Positions 47,652-58,680 of a stretch of DNA of 64,000 nt are shown here, piece after piece (the stretch's first letter is position 1; each line of letters opens with the position of its first letter). The notes under the pieces are model-generated. The model worked only from the letters and a program-made list of their open reading frames with translations, did no database searches and was not told the origin of the DNA. The translations under genes and the position numbers were made by a program. Source of the DNA: Lichina pygmaea (taxonomy: Eukaryota > Ascomycota > Lichinomycetes > Lichinales > Lichinaceae); NCBI GenBank assembly GCA_963422465.1, contig OY730175.1:1364001-1428000 (forward strand), written 5' to 3'.

Positions 47652-48135
47652 ATGTCTGCAAAATCACATACCTCTACTTACCGAAAACAACTGGCAGCCC
47701 AGATCTGTGATCATAACTTTGTGTTGCTTGCTCTGTGTGACTTCTGTGTTTTGAACCACAAGCCCTGCTTCCAAATGTCTGACAACAACAATAAGTTGAA
47801 GTGTGCTGAATGCACTTGTCATGGGAAGTCCTGTGTGTCACTTTCTTGGGAGTTGCTGAACATGACCCAAGATAACCTTTGCAAGGATTTGGCTTTTGAT
47901 GAGGCCAAGTGGGATGCTCTTGTTGAGCAGCTTGCCAAGCTGCAGGCTTGTGTGTCCTGAAAGTGAAAAGCTCTTGAAGGTGCTGAGGGTTGAGCAAAGA
48001 AGAAGCTCCAGTGCCTTGTTGCTGAGATGGAGGTAGATGGTGAAGACTTGTCAGCGATAGTTATTGACACATCCACACTGCAGGCCAAGCTGTTCAGTTC
48101 TACTGCTGCCAGAACTGCTGCAGAAGGAGCTGGCA
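47652..48135 (+). pseudogene. Decayed antisense ORF of copy D
   Basis: Same start and cysteine-array region as the open copies in B and C, CpG-depleted and broken further along. Its presence shows the ORF is a regular part of this family rather than a passenger of one copy. Confidence 0.75.
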
Positions 48136-51100
48136 GTTCATGAGGTTCCTGAGTGGTTCCCAGGTATTTTCTGAGTCTGGGTAGTTTTTCCACTTGATAA
48201 GGTATCGCTGACCTTTTCTCTTCAAGATCTGTTTGACCTCAAATTCCTGTTCTTCCTCTGGTTGGTAATGAAATGTTTCCTGCAAGAGTGTGCTCTGGTC
48301 AGCTAATTCAATCATTGAGATGTGAAAGTTTGGGTGTACCTGAGTATCTCTCAGTAGTCGCAGTCTGATGTTGACTGGTCCAGTTCTTTCTTCAACTGAA
48401 AATAGTCTGACCTTGACATAGTCTAGTTTCTTTGTTCTTGGTTTCTTGACTTTCCAATTTTTTGTGAGGAGGTAGACTTTATCCCCCTTCTTCAGCTGAG
48501 GTGCCATTTTTGATTTTTTGTCTATTTAGCACTGCATCTTTTCTGAGGTCTCTTGAAGGTAATACCTCATCATCATGTGTGTTTATTGTAGGAGCTTGTT
48601 ATGCTGGAGTGCTTTCTCTGTGTTTGGTGAAGCTCTGCTTGGCATTCTGATGTTTACGTGTTGTCTAAAATTGGTAAAGAATAGTGATTTCTTTGTTGAG
48701 TCTGATCTGTGCTGGTTCATTGCCAGCTGTGCCACTGGTAATAATTGTACCCAATTGCTGTGGGTCTGGTTGATGTAATACTGTAAGTAAGTCTCCAGGA
48801 CTTGGTTTGCTTGCTCTGTCTGGCTGTCAGTTTGTGAGTGATAGACTGTAGATATTTTGGGTTTTGTTCCCATGGCTGCACTGATTGTTTTCCAGTAGTT
48901 GGATATGAAGAGTTTGTCTCTGTCTGTAATGACTATGATTGGAACTCCGTGGTCTCTGACCAATCTGTCCAGTAGGAGGTGTCCCAACTACTCTGCTGTG
49001 TGAGTTTCCTTGAATAGTACCACTATTAGATATTTTGTAAATCTGTCCACTATCACCATAATCAAGTTGTAGGTGATTCCTGTGACTGGGTCTTTGGACT
49101 TGGGTAGCTTGGTGATAAAGTCTATTGACACGTCTTCCCACAGACCTCTTGGTATTGTGTTCAGGTGTCCTTCTCTATATGGCTTGTGTTGTCTATGTTT
49201 GTTTCTCTGGCATAGTAGACACTTGCTGATGTAGTTTATGACTTATTGTCAGAGATTGATGACATTGTTCCCTGCCTTTTGGATAAGGTCTGTGGTCTTG
49301 GAGATTCCTGGGTGACCATGTGCTGGATTGTCGTGGTAGTTCCTTATTAGTTCTTCAGTATCTTCTGCTATAAGCTTGTTGATCTGTGGTTGTGGTACCA
49401 GGTTTCCTTGCTAGTCCTGCTGTAAGATCATTCCTTGGTGTTCATCATCTTCTATGTGGTTTTTTTGTCAGATTAGTGTGTCTGCTCTTCTATTATCTTG
49501 TCTGGGGGTGTACAAGATCTTAAACTTGTGTTGCCCTAGGAGTTCAGCCTATCTGACTTGCTGTCTGTTCAGCTTCTTGGTTGTCGTGAATGTTGTCAGA
49601 TTCTTGTGGTCTGTGAGAACAGTGAGTTCAGAACTACTTTCCACGTACACTCTCCAGTGTTTGAGTGTGTTGACAACTGCCAGTAGCTCTTTGTTGTGGA
49701 TATCATAGTTTTGTTCTGCTTGTGATATTTTGTGTGAGTAGTAGGTGACTGGGTGTCACTTGCCATCTGCCTGTTGGCATAAACATGCTCCCACTGCCTG
49801 ATCTGAAGTGTCTGTCTTGATTTGTGTCAGTTGGCCTGTCTTGAAGTTGAGGAGAACTGGTTCCTTGGCACAAGTGTCCTTGAGCTGTTGGAATACTTTT
49901 TGTTGTCTCTCTGTCCACTGGTACTCCACATCCTTCTTTGTGAGTTCTGTCAGTGGTGTTGCCATCTGTGAGTAGTTCTTAATGAACTGTCAGTTGAAGT
50001 TAGCAAATCCTAGGAAGGCTTGTACTTCCTTAACTGATGTCAGTGTTGGCTATTGTTAAATCACTTTGATTTTCTCAGGGTTGATCTTGATCTCTTTGAT
50101 TCCTATGATGTATCTGAGGAATTCAACTTCCAGTTTGTTGAACTTGTATTTCTTTGGGTTGAGCTTGAGCCCTGCTTTTTGTAGACATCGTAGAACATCC
50201 TTCACATGTTTGGTATGTTCCTGTTGCGTGTTTGAGTAGACAAGAATGTTGTCCAAGTAGGTGATAGCTGTTTGGTCTAGGTATACTCTGATGATGTTGT
50301 TGATCAATGCTTGACATATTACTGGTGTGTTCGTGAGTCCGAATAGCATAACCAGATACTTGTAGTGTCTGTATCAGGTTCTGAAGGCTGTCTTCCATTC
50401 TTCTCCTTCTTTCATGTGTATCAGGTTGTATACTTCTTTCAAGTCCAGCTTGGTGAAGATTGTAGCTTGGCTGATCCTGTCTTGCAATTTGTTCACATTT
50501 GGCAACAGATATCAGTTCTTGATGGTAATGTTGTTGAGTTTCCTGTAGTCCACACAAAGTTGAAGACTTCTGTCTTTCTTTGGTGCAAATAGTATCAGGT
50601 ATCCTGCTGGCAATTGAGATTCTTGAATGAAACTCTTTTTCAGGTTTTTCTCCAGGTACTCGCGAAGTACTTAGAGCTCTTTCTCTGATAACTGGTAAAT
50701 TAGTCCAAATCCTGGCTCTATCCCTGGTTGCAACTTGATCTCATGATCCCAAGATTGGTGCTTAGGCAACACTGCTGTCATTGTCTCTTCCTGAAAGAGG
50801 TTATCATACCCAGGTCAGTACTCTTCAGAGATCTCCAGAGAGTTAACAACTTCCTCTCTCTTCATCTCTGACTGTTTGACCACCTGGTTCTGGGGTGTGC
50901 CTGTCAAGGCAGACCTCTTCTCTTGAGAGTTGTCCTTTCTGTCAGTGAGGTTCCACTGAGGACTCCTTCCCTCATCTGTCCCCACCTTCTGCGGCTGGTA
51001 ACAGGTCCGAGCTGTGTTGTTAGTGCAGTTCTTAAATGTGAGTACTCCTGTCCTCCAGTTAACAACTGGGTTGTGTTTCTTTAGCCAAGGCATCCCCAAA

Positions 51101-52949
51101 TAGATATCCTGAGTGGCCAACTTGACAATATCAAGGTGGATTCTTTCAGCATGGTGTCCAGTAACTATTTCCATTGGCTGCGTCTCATGGCAGACTAGCT
51201 CTGTCTGTCCATTTACTATCACGAACTGATAGGGCTGCTGCTTGCGTCTCCTTCCAGTGCTGAGAGTGTTGTAAAGTTGTCTTGAAATGTAGTTTCCACT
51301 GGCTCCAGAATCAACAAGTGTGTATGTCTGTACTGGTGTGTTGGTGTGTAGTGACACAGGTAATCGCAGGTGCTTTGTGTTGCTAGGGGTCATGTTGTTG
51401 AGCTCCTGATGTCACCCCTTGACAAGAGAGTTCAGTCTTTTCCTGATTGAAGTGTTTTTCCACTGACTGGGCAATGGGTCCAGCTATTCCCATCAGTTCT
51501 GAGGAATCTGTTTATGAATTTGTCTTGCTGATGCTTGTCACATCCAGGCTTAAGGCAGTACTGCCAATTGTTGATGTAGCAGTTGTGGTTATTGCCTTGC
51601 TGTAGGAACATGAGGTGTTTGTGCTAATCATGTGTGTGTCCGGGGAATGTGGTGTGTTGGTGTTTATCCCAAAGATAGATCTCACACACATCCTTCTTGC
51701 AATTGACCCAATGCTTGTGGCAGGTGGTGTGGTAGGGTGAATGTCCTCCGTACCTTTGTAGTTGTTTGTGGTAGGTGCAGTAGTGCTTCGTGCAAAACCT
51801 CCACTGTAGTTCACTGTGCCGTAGATTTCGTGGATCCATACTGTAAGCATAGCTTCCTTGTGGTATTTCTTCTTTGATAGACATGGGTTTGTCTCGGTCT
51901 CTATCAGAGGTGGTTAAGGGCTCCTGTCCCTTGTCCTGACCTGTCTGTTCTGGTAGGTCCTTGCCTCCTGATGTTGCCAGTTGGTGGACTGCTTCCAATG
52001 TCTGATCGTAGTTGTCCTATTGTTCAAGGGATAGCTGAGCCTCTTCTGGTGGGTCCTCTGGCTTGATGACATTCCAGTCTCTATCAAGTGTATTAATTTG
52101 CTGTCAGTGCACCTTGTTCTTTGAACAACAGTCTTTCACTATGTGGCCTAGCTTGCCACAGGTATAGCACTTCAGTGCTTTCCCTTTTTTATTGTTTCTT
52201 CCCTTTGTGAACCTTCCCTTGTGGTGGACTGCATCCAGTTCCATGGGTGTATAGCCATATGGGTTATGTGGTGGTGTCATGTTAGGTGGCTTGTAGTGGT
52301 TGCTCACATGCCATGTGGGGTGGCTGTATCCTCTGTCGTGGTGTTTCTCCATCACTCACTCGAATAGTTTGTCATCAATGTTGATTGCTTGTGCGATGAG
52401 CTTGTCCAGTGTGTCGACCACTTGTCTGTTGAAGGTGATTTCATCCTTCATGTTTTCCTTGAGTCCATGTCAGTACATGACTATCAGGGCGTTGTTGTCC
52501 CAGTCAGTCAGTACTGAGTATTGCTTGAACTGCGTGGTGTACTCTGCGGCAGAGTGTTGTTGTTTGATGTGCTGGATTATTTGTATAGCCACTTTGTCTT
52601 TGTTAGATAGTCCAAGGATCCTTTTGATCTTGTCCTTGAATTGTGTCCATTTTGTCATCCATTCCGACATACTATCATGGTCTCTGTTTCCTGAGAGATG
52701 TTTGTTGACGTAGGGCTTGATCTATCAATAAGTATTACCTCTCATGTAAGTGGTTGCGAAGAGGGGCCACTTCTCCTTAGGCAGCTTTGTCTCTGGTTGG
52801 AATTGAAAGTAAACTTGGAGTTGCATAAGCCAGTCATCAACTTTGTTTCTTTCACTGTAGAACAGGTCTGGCTTGGCGACACTAATCTTTCCATCTGGAA
52901 AGTTGGGGTTGGTTACTCCTGAGGTACTCATCCTTGAGAGTCTTCAAAG

Positions 52950-53551
52950 TATTGCAGTCTGTACTGTGCTGTCCTAACCAAGTATAGGATTCAGGGTGAG
53001 ATGTGGAAGGTGGGTTGGTTCTCGCAGGAGAGGAGTGTCAAGGAGTGTGAAGAGGTTTGGTGGAACATGGTGGTGGTGACACCTGATCAATAGCTTTGTA
53101 CAAAAGGATTATATTGAAGTAGATCTAGTTGTCTGGATCACAACATAAGTTGAAGACAATTGTTCTATAGGAGAACTATTGTCAGACTATATAGTGCTGG
53201 CCTGTCAAGACAATCAAGATTGTCTTGACAGTCTTGACGTCAAGACAGGTGAGATTGTCTTGACAGTCCTACCATGTTATGCACCCTGTGTCAAGACTGG
53301 TGAGATTGTCTTGATACTTCATACATCCTGTGTTGAGACTGGTGAGATTGTCTTGATACTTCATGCATCCTGCGTCAAGACTGGTGAGATTGTCTTGATG
53401 CTTCATGCATGCTGCGTCAAGACTCCTGTGTGTGTCTCGACAGTCACGTGACCCCTTGTTGGTTGGTCACTTGACTTCCATAGTGTCCTCTTGCCTGGCC
53501 TGCGGCCTGATTGCCTATAAATAAGTGGCTCCCATCCCATGGGTTGTAACA
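52950..53551 (-). repeat. 5' LTR of copy D
   Basis: 602 bp partner of 47005-47607, with hairpin units; followed by the AGTAC duplication and the resumed LINE. Confidence 0.9.
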
Positions 53552-54064
53552 AGTACCCCAGAGATCCAGCTCTTCCAGGAGGTTACCACTGAAGAAGTAG
53601 AGCAAATTCTGAACAAGAAGAAACCTTTTACAGTAGGAGGAAAAGACAAGCTGCCAAATAGATTTCTGAAAGCTCTGGGTCCCAAGTTCTGCCAAACTAT
53701 AGCTATTCTCACATCAACATGCTGGAGACTGGAATACTTTCCAGAGAAGTTCAAGAATGTGAAAACAGTCTGTCTAAGAAAACCTGGCAAAGAAATCTAC
53801 AACCAAGCTAAAGTCTGGCACCCTATAGCTCTGCTAAACACAACTGGCAAGCTGATGGAAGCTATTACAGCAGCCAGGCTAAGCAAGGTAGCAGAAGAAG
53901 CCAAACTCTTGCCAGAAATCCAGATGAGGTTCGGGAAAGGCAGATCAACTGAATCAGTATTTTTTCTTCTAATTTCCCGAGTGGAAAAAGTCTGGAAAGA
54001 AGGCATGGTTGCATCCCTACTTTCTCTGGATATCTCAGGAGTATATAGCAGAGTTCTTCCAGAG

Positions 54065-54301
54065 TGTTGCGGTCCGTACCGTACCGTCCTATCCGAGTAT
54101 AGGATTAGGGCGAGATGCGGAAGGCGGTTTGGTTCTCGCAGGAGAGGAGTGTCAAGGAGTGTGAAGGGGTTTGGTGGAACGTGGTGGTGATGACACCTGA
54201 TCAGTGGCTTTGTACAAGATTGTATTGAAGTAGATCTACTTGTCTGGATCACAACATGAGTTGAAGACGATTGTTCCATAAGAGAACTATCGCCAGACTA
54301 T
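54065..54301 (-). repeat. Partial Gypsy LTR
   Basis: About 237 bp of the LTR side that starts TGTTGCGG on the plus strand, stopping at the ACTAT of the ACTATATAGT region. CpG-rich, unlike its neighbours. It joins directly to a short unknown stretch and a LINE 5' end; no duplication seen. Confidence 0.8.
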
Positions 54302-54315
54302 CAGCAGCCCGGATG

Positions 54316-56650
54316 AAAACTCTTCCCAGTACCACATTGTCAAAGGACCATCACTTTTGACAATCAGCGCATTTGGTCATAAGTCCTGGAAACCAGTCGT
54401 GAAGCTTGCTGAAACCACCCACTTCCCAAGAGTGAAAACCCATCACTTTTCTGAATCACGCCTATTGGTCAAAAGTTGTGATCCCAGAACTTATGTCTTC
54501 TTGCTTCAACTACCAACCACCCAGCCACAACAAGAGTGAGAGGGACCAGAGGTATTCTGAAGGACTGGGCAAAGCTCTACCTACCTTGGAACAATCAGCC
54601 CTGAGACTAAAACTCAGGATTAAGCCAGCACTCCCAGTCTATCAGAGATAAAACACAAAACCTCTCCTAAAAGTGAGAAACATCCACCAACAAGGAGATC
54701 AGGGCTCCCAGGATAAGAGGAATAGTTTAGAGCTTGCCTCTAGTGCTGGTAGAGTTGAAAAACTCTAGGAAAGCTCAGGCAGGGGGTGTGGTCCCTAGCT
54801 TGAGTTAATACAACCAGATTTCCCTAGAGTCTAGTTAGAAAAGACTGCCCAGGAAAGTACAGTCTTGGGGAGTGGTCCCAGGATTGTGCAACTACTGCTA
54901 GGAACCAGGTGACCCTTTGCGAACAACTGGAAGAAGTCTCCAAAAGAGCCTCACCAATCCCAGCCAAAAAGAACTACTGGAAGACACCTAAAACCACATA
55001 ATGTCAAAGAAAAAACCAGAGAAAGAGAAAGAAAACCAGTCTTCTCCAAGCTCCCAGCAACCCCCAGTGGCTAACTCCCTGACAGACCAATCCCAGACTC
55101 AAGAAAAAGAAGAAGAGAAGGGGCTGACACCTCCCCAGCTAGTGGAAGAATGGCTTATCCACACAAAAGCTCCCCAACACATCAAAAAAGCATAGGATAG
55201 TATTCTGTCCAAAGTGGTAGAAGCTCTGGACAAAGATGTCTCCACTCACTCACCTAACTCCCAGAGTCTCCAGAAGATACTTGAGAGACTGGACAGCATT
55301 GAGAAACAAGTCCAAAAACAAAACACCAAGCCAACATATGCCCAGGCAGCCCAGAAAACAGTAGGGCAGGAAATCCCTGTTCCAACCAGAATCCACAGTG
55401 AAATCACTATCAGACCTGGAACTCAGACTGGCCAGCTAGCAAACAGAACACCAGCCCAGCTTATGGAAGCTCTCAAGAAGAAAACACCACTCTCCTGCCA
55501 AAAAGAAATAAGAGCAGCCAGAAAACTACCCTCAGAAGATATTATAATCTCTCTGGAAACTCCTCAAGCCAAGACTCAGCTAGAGGAAAACAAGGACTGG
55601 ATCCCAGCTGTCTTTACAGCAGAGGCCAAGATATCACCCAGAATCTTTCCAGTGCTAGTCCATGGGGTGCAGACCAAAGACTTCAAGCCAGAAAACCTGG
55701 AGGAAATAAAAAAGGCAATCTTCTCCCAAAATCCTGGGATGGAAAGTAAGGTCAACATCCTAAGAACCTACTGGTCCAGAAAAGCCAAACTCCTCCAGAA
55801 GCCAGTCACATCTCTACATCTGGATCTAGCTACCCCAGAGCAAGCAAACCTCCTAATTAAGAAAGGAGTAGTTCTAGGATACACTCTACATAAAGTAGAA
55901 CCAGTCCTGCTAGCAACATCAGTCATCCAGTGCTACAAATGTGCTAGGTTTGGACACCAAGCACACACTTGCCAAGCCCAAGCCCAGTGCACAGCCTGTG
56001 GAGGAAAGCATGCCAGAAGAGACTGCCAGACTTCTCCAGAAACTCTAACACCAAAATGTGCAAACTGCAAGGGAAACCACCCAGCCTGGTCAAAGTCCTG
56101 CCAGAAAAAACAGGAAGCAATCCAGAAAGCAAGAGAGGTATAGCTAGCAAGACCAGGGAGGTACACAACAGCTCCCAGACTAGCTCTACCTCAGACTCCC
56201 TCAACACAAGAAAAAAGGCCAAGTCTACAAGACAGACAAGAAGCTAAGAAAAGAAAACAAGGGGAAGTACTAAGAGCATGCTCAAGCTCAAGACTGAACA
56301 CTCAGCTCCCCACTTTCCCACTTGCACAGAACTCAGAGTTCCAAATCAACATACCCAGAAAAAAAGCTACTGAGATCTTGGAAGACTCTAGCCAAGAAGA
56401 TTAATAAGTTACTCCACACTTAACCTTCTCCAGTATAATGTCTAGAAAAGCCAGACATGCCAAGAACTTCTACTGGCAAACCCTAGACTACAGGAAGTGG
56501 ACATCATCACTCTGCAAGAACTCTGGAAAAACCCCCACCAAGAATCAAGCATCTCTACAACATTCTCAGCCTTCTACCATTTACAAAGCCAGAAGCTAGG
56601 GAGAACACTTGTTCTTGTTAACAGAAGAATTTTGCAGTTATCTATAAGCC
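54316..56650 (+). mobile_element. Tad1-like LINE E, 5' complete, 3' cut by LINE F
   Basis: Starts AAAACTCTTCCCAG like LINE F. The 5' UTR runs to 55000, ORF1 starts at 55001 and the first part of ORF2 lies at about 56430-56650 (endonuclease start, LQEVDIITLQELWKNP). LINE F begins at 56651 and the rest of E is not found to the right. The ORF1 protein is only moderately like that of F, so E is a distinct subfamily, while the 3' half of its 5' UTR is about 95% identical to that of F. Confidence 0.85.
55001..56402 (+). pseudogene. LINE E ORF1, gag-like protein with zinc knuckles
   Basis: Starts MSKKKPEKEKE. In-frame stop at 55193-55195, after which the same frame continues to another stop at 56141-56143, just after three knuckle-like motifs (CYKCARFGHQAHTC, CTACGGKHARRDC, CANCKGNHPAWSKSC). 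The homologous F protein continues beyond that point, so the end is lost here. Such ORF1 proteins bind the LINE RNA. Confidence 0.8.
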
Positions 56651-57279
56651 AAAACTCTTCCCAGTACCACTACGTTCAAGGACCATCACTTCTGATAATC
56701 ACCGGACTTTGTCAGAAGTTCTGGAAACCAAGCGAGTATCTGTTGGGAACCACCAAAACCTTAAGGTGAAAACCCATCACTTTGGGTAACCCAGCTTGTT
56801 TGTCAAAAGTTGTGATCTCTGAATCTTCGATCTTCAACTTCAACAACCAACAGACTATCTATAACAAGGCAGAGAGTGGCCAGTGGGATTCTGAAAGACT
56901 GGGGACAGGCCCCAATTACCTAGGAACACTCAGTCTTGGGGTGTGGTCCCAGGATTGAGCAAGTACTCCCAGTCAGACAGATAACAGCTTGAACTTCTCT
57001 CAAGAGAAACATCTAGCATCAAGGAGATCAGGGCTCCCAGGATAAGAGAAATGGTTTAGAGCTTGCCTCTAGTGCTGGTAGAGTTGAAAAACTCTAGGAA
57101 AGCTCAGGCAGGGGGTGTGGTCTCCAGCTTGAGTTAATACAGCCAGATTTCCCTAGAGTCTAGTTGGAAAAGACTGCCCAGGAAAGTACAGTCTTGGGGA
57201 GTGGTCCCAGGATTGTGCAATTACTGCTAGGAACCAGGTGACTCTTTGTGAACAACCCACTGTGCAGGTTACCTACCCT

Positions 57280-58680
57280 ATGCCTGTCAAAAAGAAGAAA
57301 CCGGACTCCTCCCAGAACACTACCAGAAAAACAACACCTTCTCCAACAATGCCAGCTCCCAGTTCTGCTGGTACTCAGCCTAGTTCTTCTACCCCCTATC
57401 CAGCTCTCCAGAATGACTACAACCTACTGGACTCATGGCTCAAGACTCAAGCTACCCCAGAATCTGTACTGAAAAGCTGGGAGAATATTAAGAAAAACTC
57501 TTGTACTAATGAAGCCCAGTCCACCAAAACCCAGTCTCTCCCCACTGGTCTGACCAACAAGATTTTCCAGGAGCTGGAGAATATTAGCAAGCGGCTAGAC
57601 AAGCAAGAATCTAAGCCATCATATGCCCAGGCTGTTCAGAAACATATCCCAGCTCAAATCCCTCTAGCTCCAAGGATTCTGAAGGAAGTTCTTGTCCACC
57701 CTGGTAACCAGACACCTGATATGGCCAACAGGACTCACATCCAGCTTTTTCAAGCTCTCCAAGACAGACTCCCCAGTCCCTATAATAAACAAGTCAGAGC
57801 AGTGAGAAAACTTCCCTCAGGGGACATTCTTATTAACACTGAAACCCAAGAGACTAAGAGTTTTCTGGAGAAAGACTCTGCCTGGATATCAGCTATTTTT
57901 ACCAAGGAAGCAACTATCCAACCCAAGAGATTCCCAGTGTTGATTCATGGAGTCAGAACCACAGACATCCAGCCAGAAAACCTGGAAAAAACTCGCCAGA
58001 CTATCCAGAACAGCAACCCATCCCTGAGCAAGCAAATCACTATTCTAAGAGCCTACTGGTCAAAGAAGGCTATAGCTCAAAAGAAACCAGTTACTTCACT
58101 CCACCTGGATCTGGCCACCCCGGAACAGGCCAATCTTCTAATTGAGAGTGGAGTAGTGCTGGGCCACAGATTGCATGAGGCAGAGCCTTTTCTGGCTAAC
58201 ACAGTGGTGGCACAATGCTTCAAGTGCTTTGGGTATGGACACCAAGCTCGCCTGTGCAGGAATCAAGCTGTATGTGGTGCCTGTGGAGGCCAGCATGAAA
58301 GAAGAACCTGCCAAATCCCTGAGCAACTGCTAAAGCCAAAATGCAGCAACTGCAAAGGAGCTCACCCAGCCTGGGCTAGCACATGCCCAGTACGCCAAGA
58401 AGCAGTCAAGAAGGCAAGAGAGGCATGGATTTCCCGCCCAGGGAAGTATGAGATCTCCACTGCTACCACTGTCCCAGTCACACAGTCTCCAGTTACTTTC
58501 CCCTTCATACAGACTCTTCCAGGGGGAAAAAGACGGAAAACCACAGAGCCAACTAGAAGCTCAGAGAGACTCAGAGGAGGGTCTCCAGAAGTGCAAATTC
58601 TGTCTACAAGATCAACAAACACAGGGGGAAAGCAGTCAGTCAACCCCTTCAAGATCTTTGAAGATGAAATGTCTACATGA
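57280..58680 (+). CDS. LINE F ORF1, RNA-binding gag-like protein
   Basis: 466 residues. Basic, Ser/Thr/Pro-rich N terminus (MPVKKKKPDSS), a middle domain shared with LINE E (KPVTSLHLDLATPEQANLL), then three zinc-knuckle-like motifs at about residues 313-375 (CFKCFGYGHQARLC, CGACGGQHERRTC, CSNCKGAHPAWASTC). The start at 57280 is the first ATG and aligns with LINE E's start; the frame is open a little further upstream without ATG. The stop TGA overlaps the ORF2 start as ATGA, which suggests translation of ORF2 by reinitiation. Confidence 0.92.
   Translation: MPVKKKKPDSSQNTTRKTTPSPTMPAPSSAGTQPSSSTPYPALQNDYNLLDSWLKTQATPESVLKSWENIKKNSCTNEAQSTKTQSLPTGLTNKIFQELENISKRLDKQESKPSYAQAVQKHIPAQIPLAPRILKEVLVHPGNQTPDMANRTHIQLFQALQDRLPSPYNKQVRAVRKLPSGDILINTETQETKSFLEKDSAWISAIFTKEATIQPKRFPVLIHGVRTTDIQPENLEKTRQTIQNSNPSLSKQITILRAYWSKKAIAQKKPVTSLHLDLATPEQANLLIESGVVLGHRLHEAEPFLANTVVAQCFKCFGYGHQARLCRNQAVCGACGGQHERRTCQIPEQLLKPKCSNCKGAHPAWASTCPVRQEAVKKAREAWISRPGKYEISTATTVPVTQSPVTFPFIQTLPGGKRRKTTEPTRSSERLRGGSPEVQILSTRSTNTGGKQSVNPFKIFEDEMST

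Larger units (their letters stand above)
47005..53551 (-). mobile_element. Ty3/Gypsy chromovirus copy D, broken
   Basis: Full layout on the minus strand with LTRs 52950-53551 (5') and 47005-47607 (3') and AGTAC duplicated at 47000-47004 and 53552-53556. Parts are gag (about 52931-52100), protease (about 51393-50815), reverse transcriptase (about 50760-50050), RNase H (about 49965-49450), integrase (about 49400-48500) and chromodomain (about 48300-48100). A decayed antisense ORF starts at 47652 on the plus strand. CpG-depleted throughout; roughly ten or more breaks. The host LINE fragment proves D is younger than that LINE insertion. Confidence 0.92.
46530..54064 (+). mobile_element. LINE fragment (Tad1-like), split by Gypsy copy D
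   Basis: Two segments, 46530-46999 and 53557-54064, are contiguous in the intact LINE (matching about 59484-60470) and together cover ORF2 from the linker after the endonuclease to early reverse transcriptase (WHPIALLNTTGKLMEA, LLSLDISG). Copy D sits between them with an AGTAC duplication. The fragment is truncated at both ends: left against copy C with a few bases of microhomology, right at a partial LTR. The coding frame has several stops. Confidence 0.88.
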
